Below, piece after piece: positions 1-10,215 of a stretch of DNA of 45,142 bases (positions are counted from its first letter, which is position 1; each line of letters opens with the position of its first letter). Source of the stretch: an uncultured Pseudomonadota bacterium. GTDB taxonomy: Bacteria > Pseudomonadota > Alphaproteobacteria > Rs-D84. Where the stretch lies: contig CASFOK010000006.1 in NCBI GenBank assembly GCA_949296475.1, positions 1-45,142 on the forward strand, read 5' to 3'. Below the pieces are notes generated by a model that searched no databases, was not told where the DNA came from, and was given only the letters and a program-made list of their open reading frames with translations. Made by a program: the position numbers and the translations under genes.

Positions 1-87
1 ACGTTGCAAGTTACAGCATTTGCAGACACAATCGGTGTTATTAAAAAGCAGCACAACAGCAATATTTTTTTAATCATACTGCGATAA
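1..87 (+). CDS. 3' end of an unidentified gene (partial)
   Basis: An open frame enters from the left edge and stops with TAA at 85-87, giving 28 residues ending FLIILR. The codons look ordinary for this window and the frame converges on the cold-shock gene, which fits a real gene end. Too little is visible to name a function, and chance openness over 28 codons is possible. Confidence 0.35.
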   Translation, partial: TLQVTAFADTIGVIKKQHNSNIFLIILR

Positions 88-150
88 TCCCCCCATATGA
101 TATTTTTATAACCTTGATTTGATTCTAGAAAAAAATTCCCCACCCATGCA

Positions 151-181
151 ATAAAAAAATTCCCCACATATTAATGTGGGG
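151..181 (-). terminator. Rho-independent terminator of the cold-shock gene
   Basis: A 7-bp CCCCACA/TGTGGGG hairpin at 162-181 is followed on the minus strand by AATTTTTTTAT. It lies just after the stop of the minus-strand cold-shock gene. Confidence 0.75.
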
Positions 182-204
182 TTTATATATGTATTATTCA
201 TAAA

Positions 205-552
205 TTATTTTTTCCAAAATGCAAATCCAGAACGACGTTCAGTCTTTTCTTCACGTTGTTTTCTGTCTTCACGTGCACGACGACGCTCTGCCCGACGTTC
301 TTGAAAGCGACGTGCAGATTCTTCATCGCGTTGAATCAATTTTAATGTTGTAACAGACAGTTTACCGTCGGTTCTGACTTCTTCCTCAAATTCTACGATA
401 TCATTTTCATTTAAAAATCTGATACCTGCATCCTTTAAAGAACTGGAATGAACAAACACATCATCTGTATTCCCGTTTTCGTTCGGTGTGTCTGGCGTAA
501 TAAAACCAAAGCACTTTTTACCGTTATACCATTTTACTTTACCTTGACGCAT
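205..552 (-). CDS. Cold-shock-domain protein with basic C-terminal tail
   Basis: The predicted 115-residue protein starts MRQGKVKWYN. I chose the ATG at 552 because AAAGGA precedes it and the cold-shock domain begins immediately; a longer upstream frame has no support. Residues 1-72 are a CspA-like nucleic-acid-binding beta barrel with an RNP1-like segment (KKCFGFI, where the family usually has KGFGFI) and RNP2-like DVFVHSSSL. Residues 80-110 form a very charged Arg/Glu-rich helix (RRFQERRAERRRARED) not found in the classic 70-residue CspA. Known members bind single-stranded RNA or DNA and melt RNA structure; the tail probably adds RNA binding (inference). It is a single gene with its own terminator. 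Confidence 0.85.
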   Translation of the reverse strand: MRQGKVKWYNGKKCFGFITPDTPNENGNTDDVFVHSSSLKDAGIRFLNENDIVEFEEEVRTDGKLSVTTLKLIQRDEESARRFQERRAERRRAREDRKQREEKTERRSGFAFWKK

Positions 553-687
553 AATTGATTCCTTTCCTATGCTTGTTATGGACCCCATAAAACACGAGTT
601 CCTGTAATAATTGTTAACAATACTTACAATGAAAGCAAGCAAAAATGAAAATACAACAATAGTTTGATTTCCTATGCCGGTTTCCGC

Positions 688-2124
688 CTATTTAGCGGAT
701 TTTTTATAATAACGTTGTACCTCGGTCATGACAAAGTTAAACAACTTGCCCGCCATCGTGTCCGAAGGCGCCGACCAATCGCGTTGAACATACGGCATCG
801 CAGATATTAATATAAAACGAACCATAAACCTAAATATCTGACTTTCTTGGGCCTGCGTAAGTTTGGCCGGGGCGTTTTCTATATAAAAAACCTCGTTTGA
901 AATCGCAGTGTCCAGTTTTCCTATTATCCCGTCTAAAACCTTTTGCGGATAGTACAATTTACATGGCTTTGGAAATCCGTCAAATATCGTTACATCATTA
1001 CCTTGACTGTATAAAATATTCCAGCCAACACGATCAAATAAGTCCTCTAGGCAATGGCATATTAATAAATTGTATTCTGATACGCCCATGTTATGCGCGC
1101 GCGCGCCAAGACTAATATTTAACGAGGTCCCCGCCTTTTCAGACAGATTCTGCGCAACATCGTCGTTTTCATTCTGACGCACCTGCTCGTAATTGATATG
1201 TGTCTGACGCTCAAACTCAAAGAAAGTACGAACCTGGCAAATGATTTCCATGGGGACAACCCTGCCGTCTTTGCCGATGTCTATGATTAACTTTGCATCG
1301 CGATAATTACGCGGGTTCTCTACGTCAAAAAAATTATCGCGAACAGATAAAATCCTGTCGGGCATTGTATCACATACATGCTCTATGAAAGTGCGCGCCT
1401 GGGGTATCAAATCAAACAAGCATTTAACGCGCCATACGTCTTGTAACCGCATGCGCGGCTTTTTGATTTTATCCAACGCACGAACTAATTCTACGGCTAT
1501 CTTTTCATGACCGGAACCTATTATGGACAACACCGTCTCGGACGGAGTAGAAATATATTTTTCATTCAGTTTCTGACGAATCTTTACAGATATGTCACGC
1601 GCAGTCTTTTCGTCGTCATAACTTGATACAATGCGATAAACGGTATCAGTAACCTCGTCTACATATGCGCTGTAATATTTGCCGGTAATTTTATCAATGG
1701 CCCTGTTTACATTCTTCTGCGCGCCGACAATGACCGTAACAATAGAAGATACCGCCAAATCTATCTTGTGACCCGCACCACTGGTAAAAAACTGATTTCG
1801 CATAGGGTCGGCGTCTAAGCGATGATGCACAATATAAGGCGACAACGGGTTTATGTCGGATATCTTTATCTGTTCGTCTATTATGTCGTCCGTTGCATAA
1901 TCATATCGCATAACAGGCGCCTTTGGGGCACCAAAACATTTTCCAAGGAAATAAAACACCTCGCGGAACCAAGTAATGCTGTCCGAATACAATTCAGACA
2001 AATACTGGGCCGCTTCGTCGTTTATGCGACCGGATGCGCGCGCCGATTCTATTACAGCCAGATTACGCCGATCGTTATCGGCGGTCTTGTCAATCGCATA
2101 TGTATCAGAAAACTTGCTTATCAT
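688..2124 (-). CDS. RelA/SpoT-fold-like protein, divergent
   Basis: This 478-residue soluble protein has no signal peptide or membrane segment. Residues about 215-320 resemble the RelA/SpoT nucleotidyltransferase core: DVWRVKCLFDLIPQAR matches the strand before the synthetase loop, ENPRNYRDAKLIID matches the NPKPNGYxSxH region, and PMEIICQVRTFFEFE matches the EIQIRT motif, with E293, Q297 and R299 in register. The canonical G-Y-x-S-x-H residues are replaced by Y-R-D-A-K, and no HD hydrolase or TGS domain is visible. It could be a specialised (p)ppGpp synthetase, another nucleotidyltransferase, or an inactive relative. It starts 14 bp after the lysS stop and is probably co-transcribed with lysS. 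The first 200 residues are unrecognised. Confidence 0.5.
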   Translation of the reverse strand: MISKFSDTYAIDKTADNDRRNLAVIESARASGRINDEAAQYLSELYSDSITWFREVFYFLGKCFGAPKAPVMRYDYATDDIIDEQIKISDINPLSPYIVHHRLDADPMRNQFFTSGAGHKIDLAVSSIVTVIVGAQKNVNRAIDKITGKYYSAYVDEVTDTVYRIVSSYDDEKTARDISVKIRQKLNEKYISTPSETVLSIIGSGHEKIAVELVRALDKIKKPRMRLQDVWRVKCLFDLIPQARTFIEHVCDTMPDRILSVRDNFFDVENPRNYRDAKLIIDIGKDGRVVPMEIICQVRTFFEFERQTHINYEQVRQNENDDVAQNLSEKAGTSLNISLGARAHNMGVSEYNLLICHCLEDLFDRVGWNILYSQGNDVTIFDGFPKPCKLYYPQKVLDGIIGKLDTAISNEVFYIENAPAKLTQAQESQIFRFMVRFILISAMPYVQRDWSAPSDTMAGKLFNFVMTEVQRYYKKSAK

Positions 2125-2138
2125 GTCAGCACAACACC

Positions 2139-3617
2139 TTATTTCATAATCGGAAATAATACAATGTCACGCAAGGTTGGCTGATCAAAGATAATACTGG
2201 CCAATCTGTCCACACCCATGCCTACACCGGAAATCGGCGGGAAACCGTGTTCCATCGCACGAACAAAATCGTTGTCTGGATTAAAGGCCTCTTCGTCGCC
2301 GTCGGCAATGTTTTTTGCCTGCTCTTCAAACGCGGCCAACTGTTGTATCGGATTAACTAATTCAGAATAACCCTTGCACAATTCTGCACCGCAAACCAAG
2401 AATTGATACATTTCTATGCGACGAACGTCTTCGTCGTTGCGACGCGCCAACGGAACCATGTACGCCGGATAATTGTACAATACAGTCGGATTTACAATCT
2501 TGTCACGAATCTTGCGCTTGTAAACATAATCAACCAATGCCGGCAACGACTTTAAGTCTTCTAATTCTGACGCCGGGAACATGCCGGCAGATACCAGTTT
2601 GTCACGCAATTCATTAACGTCTTCAAAGTCCAAAATGTTGCAACCAAAAAATTCGTTCATTTTTGCGGTGTAATCTATCATCTCGTACTTTGAAAAGTCC
2701 AATTTCGTTCCCTGATATTCAATCTGTAACGTACCACGACATTTTTGCAATAGGTATTGTATCAAATCCCAAGTGAACTTTATGTTCTTGTTATAATCCC
2801 AATAAGACGCATACCATTCAACCATAGTAAATTCTTGCAAATGCATGGCATCCATGCCTTCGTTACGAAAGTCCTTGGCAACTTCGTATACGCGATCAAA
2901 TCCCGCCCCGATTGCTTCCTTTAAGAACAATTCCGGAGATATACGCAACTGAAAATCCGCATCCAGTGCGTTATGATGCGTGGTAAATGGACGCGCCGCC
3001 GCACCACTGGCAATGTTCTGCATGATTGGCGTCTCTATCTCTAAAAATCCGTGACTGTTCATAAAATCACGCCAATGTTGCATCATCTTGAAACGACCCA
3101 ACAAAGCCTGCCTTGATTCGGGATTTGATATTATATCTAAATAACGTTGACGATATCTCGTTTCCATATCGGTCAAACCGTGGAACTTTTCCGGCAACGG
3201 ACGCAAAGCCTTGGAAAGAATGTCATACTTTGAAACGCGAACTGTTAATTCACCCGCCGTCGTATGATACAACTCGCCGGTGATGCCGATAAAATCACCC
3301 AAATCAACGTTGGCCTTCATAAACTTATACTGTTCTTCGCCCAGTTCTTCACGCGACATAGAAAACTGAATCTCGCCCTCTATATCATAAATACGCCCAA
3401 ACATAAGTTTGCCCAACCAACGCAACGCGGTAACACGACCAGCCAGTTTGACTTGCGCGCCATCTGATAAATTTCGCGCGTCCGCAATCGTATGAGTGCG
3501 ATCAAATTTATCTTTCCAAACAACACCGTCACGGGCGCGAATATTTTCTGCTTTTTGCAAGCGGGCCTCTAATTCATTCGTAGATATTTTCGTAGCGTTG
3601 TTCGTGTTTTCTGACAT
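2139..3617 (-). CDS. lysS: Lysyl-tRNA synthetase, class II
   Basis: The protein is 492 residues and charges tRNA-Lys in the cytoplasm. I chose the ATG at 3617 (MSENTNN) because AAGGAACG precedes it; 28 further upstream codons are not family-like. The N-terminal OB-fold anticodon-binding domain (about 50-150, with VKLAGRVTALRWLGKLMFGRI) is followed by the class II catalytic core: motif 1 region near FLEIETPIM, motif 2 FRNEGMDAMHLQEFTMVEWY, and motif 3 GVGMGVDRLASIIF at the C terminus. Length is typical. It heads a two-gene unit with the RelA/SpoT-like gene. A hairpin with a T-run lies in its leader. Confidence 0.96.
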   Translation of the reverse strand: MSENTNNATKISTNELEARLQKAENIRARDGVVWKDKFDRTHTIADARNLSDGAQVKLAGRVTALRWLGKLMFGRIYDIEGEIQFSMSREELGEEQYKFMKANVDLGDFIGITGELYHTTAGELTVRVSKYDILSKALRPLPEKFHGLTDMETRYRQRYLDIISNPESRQALLGRFKMMQHWRDFMNSHGFLEIETPIMQNIASGAAARPFTTHHNALDADFQLRISPELFLKEAIGAGFDRVYEVAKDFRNEGMDAMHLQEFTMVEWYASYWDYNKNIKFTWDLIQYLLQKCRGTLQIEYQGTKLDFSKYEMIDYTAKMNEFFGCNILDFEDVNELRDKLVSAGMFPASELEDLKSLPALVDYVYKRKIRDKIVNPTVLYNYPAYMVPLARRNDEDVRRIEMYQFLVCGAELCKGYSELVNPIQQLAAFEEQAKNIADGDEEAFNPDNDFVRAMEHGFPPISGVGMGVDRLASIIFDQPTLRDIVLFPIMK

Positions 3618-3643
3618 GGTCGTTCCTTTTTGAACCGTTAAAG

Positions 3644-3675
3644 TTAAAAAAACGGACGCCCAAAAGTGCGTCCGT
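3644..3675 (-). terminator. Terminator-like hairpin between tRNA-Gly and lysS
   Basis: On the minus strand the 8-bp stem ACGGACGC/GCGTCCGT (3652-3659 with 3668-3675) is followed by seven T. It can end the tRNA-Gly transcript. It also lies downstream of a TATAAT at 3701-3706, so it would sit in the lysS leader if that element is a -10 box. Confidence 0.7.
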
Positions 3676-3700
3676 CGTTTATAGATGGTCGCACTACTCA

Positions 3701-3706
3701 ATTATA
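3701..3706 (-). promoter_or_regulatory. Possible -10 box for lysS
   Basis: The minus strand reads TATAAT here, about 85 bp before the lysS start. No strong -35 is seen (an ATGAAA lies 18 bp upstream). It may drive lysS through the hairpin at 3644-3675. Confidence 0.4.
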
Positions 3707-3757
3707 AGATTTTTTAAAATTGAATTTCATCGTGCACTGACCTTTTATTCTTAAACC

Positions 3758-3834
3758 TGGTGCGAGCAAAGGGGCTCGAACCCTCGACCTCAACCTTGGC
3801 AAGGTTGCGCTCTAGCCAACTGAGCTACGCTCGC
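3758..3834 (-). tRNA. tRNA-Gly (anticodon GCC)
   Basis: A full cloverleaf can be written on the minus strand: acceptor GCGAGCG pairing with TGCTCGC (one G-T), D-arm GCTCAGTTGGCTAGAGC, anticodon stem ACCTT/AAGGT with loop containing GCC, T-arm GGGTTCGAGCCCC, discriminator A and an encoded CCA at 3758-3760. The anticodon GCC reads glycine codons. Confidence 0.97.
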
Positions 3835-3847
3835 ATTGCGTGACACA

Positions 3848-3875
3848 TTTTTACATATCTTTTTTATAATTGCAA
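3848..3875 (-). promoter_or_regulatory. Promoter of tRNA-Gly
   Basis: On the minus strand TTGCAA (3870-3875), a 16-bp spacer and TAAAAA (3848-3853) lie 14 bp before the tRNA. The tRNA-Arg promoter has the same TTGCAA-16-TAAAAT layout. Confidence 0.55.
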
Positions 3876-3893
3876 GTATTTTTTATACGACAT

Positions 3894-3919
3894 AAAAAAA
3901 CCGCATATTCATGCGGTTT
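3894..3919 (-). terminator. Rho-independent terminator ending the era operon
   Basis: Stem AACCGCAT/ATGCGGTT with loop GAAT is followed by seven T on the minus strand, directly after the last gene of the minus operon. Confidence 0.85.
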
Positions 3920-3926
3920 TCCTTAC

Positions 3927-4916
3927 CTAGAACCACTTCCACGGTTGCAAGACTTTTAACAAACCGTATACGGTACGTCTGTCCGTAAATGTGTGGCCAC
4001 AGCGCGGACATACTATGAACGGCGCGATTATCGCTTTGACCTTTCTGAACGCCATAATCCACAACAAAACGCCCAACGCCCAAAACGCTATGACCAGACC
4101 CCATGCAACATAACCAAAGTACTTATTAACCGTATCCGTGATTATAGTTACAGTACTTAAACTGGACTTTTCCAAGTCATTATATATCTTGGTCGCAACG
4201 CCCCATGAAGACGGACGCCATGGATATACGTGCTTTATGCCATAGTTGGTTAATAACGTTGTACCCAGCCCACCACTATTTTTGTCCAGTTGCGATTTAA
4301 TTGCAGTATCAATCATGTCATCAATTTGTACCTGCAATACACTGGTTAAGTCCGTTTCTATCTTGTCAAGTTTCTGATTAACTAATTTGGCGGTTTCATC
4401 AACCTTGTCAATAGTATCGTTTGCCTTGTTAACGGTGTCATCAACCGCACCAATCGCTTTGTCTACACCGCTGGTATCAACGCCGAACATACCCGCCAGC
4501 CCCGATATCTTTTTCGCCTTATCGCTGGTTTCTTTGACGTCTTGTGTAGCGTCTTTTGCTTTGGCGGTTGTATCCGTGACTTTATCAACAGCATCTTCGG
4601 CCATACGAACTTTGTCTATGGCGAACGCAACGGGCTTTTCTAAATCAATAGAGTCTTTTATGCCGTCTAATAATTTTTCATATTGTTCAACTATATTGCG
4701 CTGCAAATCAAAAAACATTGATACAACAATTGACTTCTTGATGGGTTCAGAATACGTGTTCTTGACCCATAATGGTGCCCAAACTACAAACACAATCCAT
4801 ATCACAGAAATAACTGCGAATATCCGCTTGGTACGCGTTACAAAAGAAGTCTTTTTTTTGACGGTTTTTGCGCCGCCCATATCTATGACTTCTACTTCTT
4901 TCTGTTTTTTTGGCAT
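3927..4916 (-). CDS. Membrane protein with long coiled coil and C-terminal CxxC
   Basis: I do not recognise this 329-residue protein. The ATG at 4916 (MPKKQKEV) is preceded by AAAGGAGA. A basic N terminus leads into a transmembrane helix at about 29-52. Residues about 95-205 are a repetitive Lys/Asp/Ala/Thr-rich amphipathic stretch (AKAKDATQDVKETSDKAKK, VNKANDTIDKVDETAKLVNQ) that should form long helices or a coiled coil, LEA-like in composition. A second transmembrane helix lies at about 270-292 and the tail carries CPRCGHTF, half a zinc ribbon. Two helices would place the coiled coil in the periplasm and both termini in the cytoplasm. It is the last gene of the era-tgt operon, 60 bp after the previous one, and is followed by a terminator. 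Confidence 0.75.
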   Translation of the reverse strand: MPKKQKEVEVIDMGGAKTVKKKTSFVTRTKRIFAVISVIWIVFVVWAPLWVKNTYSEPIKKSIVVSMFFDLQRNIVEQYEKLLDGIKDSIDLEKPVAFAIDKVRMAEDAVDKVTDTTAKAKDATQDVKETSDKAKKISGLAGMFGVDTSGVDKAIGAVDDTVNKANDTIDKVDETAKLVNQKLDKIETDLTSVLQVQIDDMIDTAIKSQLDKNSGGLGTTLLTNYGIKHVYPWRPSSWGVATKIYNDLEKSSLSTVTIITDTVNKYFGYVAWGLVIAFWALGVLLWIMAFRKVKAIIAPFIVCPRCGHTFTDRRTVYGLLKVLQPWKWF

Positions 4917-4976
4917 ATTTTCTCCTTTCGTTATATAAGCAGTATAATAAAACCCGCATATTTTTTTCAATAACTT

Positions 4977-5324
4977 TTATCGGGTATTTTCTTTAAATCT
5001 TTTAATTTCGTCTTTGTACGCTTCCAGCATAATCTGCACACCCGGATTTTTATGCTGAAGTTCCATAATTGCCGTTAACGTCTTGTAATATATTTCTGCC
5101 TTGCTGTTTTTATCAAAAGTCGTTACAGAAATTGTCGTATTTAAATTCCATTGATTTGAAGAAGCCTTCATATTACCCAATGTATATATATAAATTAAAT
5201 TACCAACACTTTTCTTTGATACAGCTAAATATAATTTATCCGTAGAATTTAATGATATCGTTGATGCATCTTTATTCTGATTCAACCATTTAATTGCCAA
5301 GTTCGTTTTTAATTTTTCTAACAT
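4977..5324 (-). CDS. Hypothetical 115-residue protein
   Basis: An unrecognised small soluble protein, MLEKLKTNLAIKWL at the N terminus, no signal peptide. The middle is beta-strand-like (NTTISVTTFDKN) and the C terminus helical and charged. It starts 1 bp after the tgt stop, so it is translationally coupled and in the same operon. No catalytic motif is visible. Confidence 0.7.
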   Translation of the reverse strand: MLEKLKTNLAIKWLNQNKDASTISLNSTDKLYLAVSKKSVGNLIYIYTLGNMKASSNQWNLNTTISVTTFDKNSKAEIYYKTLTAIMELQHKNPGVQIMLEAYKDEIKRFKENTR

Positions 5325-5325
5325 A

Positions 5326-7757
<2,432 letters not shown>

Positions 7758-7759
7758 TT

Positions 7760-8791
7760 TTAATCCTCCTTCTTAAACAACAAGCAACAGTCCCCGTACG
7801 AAAAAAATCTATATTTTTCATCCACCGCATGTGCGTATGCTTTCTTCATTTCATCAAGTCCTGCAAATGCAGACACTAACATAAATAACGTAGATTTCGG
7901 CAAATGAAAGTTCGTCAGTAACATATCAACTGCACCAAACTTATACCCCGGCGTAATGAATATATTTGTACTGCGACAAATTGACATAACTCTTGTATTT
8001 CTTTCCTTTTCTGGCAATTTACAGTTATCTATTGCCGCACTTTCAAGCGTCCGCATAGACGTCGTACCAACCGCAATTACACGTTTCGCATTATTTATTA
8101 CATCCGCTTGTTGCGGCGTAATGCAACACCATTCGCTGTGCATTTTATGTTGTGATAAATCTTCTGTCTTGACCGGCATCCAAGTGCCTGCACCAACATG
8201 CAAAGTTATCTTTACAATCTTTGCGCCGCGGGCTTCTATTTCTTGCATTAACTCTGGCGTAAAGTGCAAACCCGCGGTTGGCGCAGCCATTGAACCAACG
8301 GGGTCTGCATATACCGTTTGATAACGGTCACGGTCTTCGGTTTCTGCCGCACGTTTCATATATGGCGGCAGCGGCATTTTGCCAACTTTATCTAGGACCG
8401 CAAAAACATTATCGCATAAGAATTCCAGTTTCAGCCCACTTTCATCATCTTTGTCCAGAACTTTAACTTGCGTACCATCGTCCAAAGTTAAAACCGCATC
8501 AACGTTTATCTTGTTAAACTTTTTGCACAGCCCCCACCAAACCTTATCACTTACGGCTGTATGTAAAGTTATCTCGTGTCCAGAGGCATTAAACCGCGCA
8601 GGTATTACCTTGGAATTATTAAAAACAACAACGTCGCCAGGCTGTAAATAATCCAGAAAATCACGGATATGTTTATCTGCAACGTCGTTCCCGTTCACAA
8701 CAAGCATACGTGAAGCATCACGGCGATGCAACGGGTGCGACGCTATTAGTTCTGTTGGTAATTCAAAATCAAAATCTGACGTGTGTAACAT
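7760..8791 (-). CDS. queA: S-adenosylmethionine:tRNA ribosyltransferase-isomerase
   Basis: This 343-residue enzyme transfers the ribosyl part of SAM to preQ1-tRNA, giving epoxyqueuosine. Family features: the N-terminal FDFELPTELIASHP, SRMLVVNG, FNNSKVIPARF, GSMAAPTAGLHFTPELM, TLHVGAGTWMPV and TNFHLPKSTLFMLVSAFAG. Length matches the family. It follows the small membrane-protein gene by 4 bp and precedes the M16 gene by 2 bp, and forms a queuosine pair with tgt in this operon. Confidence 0.97.
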   Translation of the reverse strand: MLHTSDFDFELPTELIASHPLHRRDASRMLVVNGNDVADKHIRDFLDYLQPGDVVVFNNSKVIPARFNASGHEITLHTAVSDKVWWGLCKKFNKINVDAVLTLDDGTQVKVLDKDDESGLKLEFLCDNVFAVLDKVGKMPLPPYMKRAAETEDRDRYQTVYADPVGSMAAPTAGLHFTPELMQEIEARGAKIVKITLHVGAGTWMPVKTEDLSQHKMHSEWCCITPQQADVINNAKRVIAVGTTSMRTLESAAIDNCKLPEKERNTRVMSICRSTNIFITPGYKFGAVDMLLTNFHLPKSTLFMLVSAFAGLDEMKKAYAHAVDEKYRFFSYGDCCLLFKKED

Positions 8792-8795
8792 TAAA

Positions 8796-9215
8796 TTATC
8801 TTGTCTTTTGTCTTAGCGCATTTATTGTACCTGACTTGGTACCGCGAGCAGAATCATTCGCAATCTCGTCCAATGTCTTGCCATTTATTCCGCGAATTCT
8901 GGACACAGTGCCAAAGAAATGATGATTCTTGTAAACCGCATCATTACCAGAAATATTCAAAGCCAGCGTATCGTTTACTTTTATGTTGTTATAATATTCC
9001 ATACCTTTGGCGAACCTTTCAAACTCTATGACCTTTTTTTCATTGTCTTTTTTATCCAAAGATTTGACGATTATTTTGTTACCAGACTTTTTTTCTACGA
9101 CACAATTATCAACCAAGATAAATTTATCGGATATATACATCAGTCCGCAACATAAACACAAGACAAAAATCGTATACAATGCCCTTGTTACCAATTCCTC
9201 TTCACAATGATTCAT
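8796..9215 (-). CDS. Small single-pass membrane protein, unknown
   Basis: A 139-residue unrecognised protein with a transmembrane segment at about 12-31 (ALYTIFVLCLCCGLMYI) and a mainly beta-strand, Lys/Asn-rich soluble remainder. Its ATG overlaps the era stop as ATGA, so it is translationally coupled to era. The 60-120 region (VKVNDTLALNISGNDAVY-like) suggests a small beta domain in the periplasm, but no family motif is visible. Confidence 0.75.
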   Translation of the reverse strand: MNHCEEELVTRALYTIFVLCLCCGLMYISDKFILVDNCVVEKKSGNKIIVKSLDKKDNEKKVIEFERFAKGMEYYNNIKVNDTLALNISGNDAVYKNHHFFGTVSRIRGINGKTLDEIANDSARGTKSGTINALRQKTR

Positions 9216-10108
9216 TTTTTAAACTCCAAACCTTGTTCCGCATAGTTTTCGGCTTTATTCTCCCAATCCGGCTCTACACGTACAAACAAATGCAAGCGTG
9301 CGTTTACGCCCCACTGTTCTTGTATATCATGTCGCGCGGCGGTACCTATTTTCTTTAACTGTGCGCCACCACGACCTATTACTATTTTTTTATGAGCCTC
9401 GTTCTGAACGGCGATTTTTTGATATATGTCCAATACGCCTTCGTCATCAACCTCTACCCGTTCCGTCAAAACGTTTATATGATAAGGTAATTCTTGATGA
9501 ACGTACTTATATATCTTTTCACGCGTTAGTTCTGATAAATACAGCGCATCAGGCACATCTGACGCATCCTTAGTATCAAACAAATAAGGCGACTCTGGCA
9601 TAACGGCAGCCAAAGAATCTAACATCTGTTGCACACCGTCGTTTTTTAACGCGGAAATCATAAATATTTCTTTAAAGTCCGCCATCTGTGATAATTCGGC
9701 CGCAATCGGTAATAAATCTTGCTTTCTTATGGCGTCTGCCTTGTTCAACGCAACAAATAAATTCTGATTGCCTTTTATTTTTTCTATCAGATTACGAACC
9801 GTATCAGTAACGCCCTTTTGCGCATCCAGCACCAACAAGACAGCATCTGCATCTGATACAGCGTCCATTGCCGCCCCAACCATCGCCCTGTCTAAGCGAC
9901 GCGACGGCTTAAATACCCCCGGCGTATCAACAAAAATTAATTGACGGGCACCCACCATCTTGACCGCACGCAATCGCGTACGCGTTGTTTGTACCTTGTG
10001 TGAAACGATAGATACCTTGCGCCCCATAATTTGGTTCATCAAAGTACTTTTACCTGCGTTGGTCGGACCAACGATTGCAATAAATCCTGAATATGTCTTG
10101 TCTGTCAT
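9212..10108 (-). CDS. era: GTPase Era
   Basis: A 298-residue ribosome-assembly GTPase that binds the 3' end of 16S rRNA. The ATG at 10108 (MTDKTYSG) is chosen because AAGG precedes it and G1 follows normally; the longer frame adds 31 unrelated residues. G1 is GPTNAGKST, G2 around TTRTRLRAV, G3 DTPG, G4 NKAD. The C-terminal KH domain has HKKIVIGRGGAQLKKIG. It is the first gene of a seven-gene minus operon that includes queA and tgt. Confidence 0.97.
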   Translation of the reverse strand: MTDKTYSGFIAIVGPTNAGKSTLMNQIMGRKVSIVSHKVQTTRTRLRAVKMVGARQLIFVDTPGVFKPSRRLDRAMVGAAMDAVSDADAVLLVLDAQKGVTDTVRNLIEKIKGNQNLFVALNKADAIRKQDLLPIAAELSQMADFKEIFMISALKNDGVQQMLDSLAAVMPESPYLFDTKDASDVPDALYLSELTREKIYKYVHQELPYHINVLTERVEVDDEGVLDIYQKIAVQNEAHKKIVIGRGGAQLKKIGTAARHDIQEQWGVNARLHLFVRVEPDWENKAENYAEQGLEFKK

Positions 10109-10215
10109 ACCGAGTACCTTAGCACACCTAAACAAAAAGTGAATAAAAATCTTGCAAGTGCCGAATATTTTGATATTTATTACCAAGAAATATTTAATCA
10201 AATGCGGAGCAAATC

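Noticed and set aside
688-705. Terminator on plus strand (TCCGC/GCGGA then T6) at the end of the RelA/SpoT-like gene
   Set aside because: No plus-strand gene leads into it; the stem is only five pairs and overlaps coding sequence on minus.
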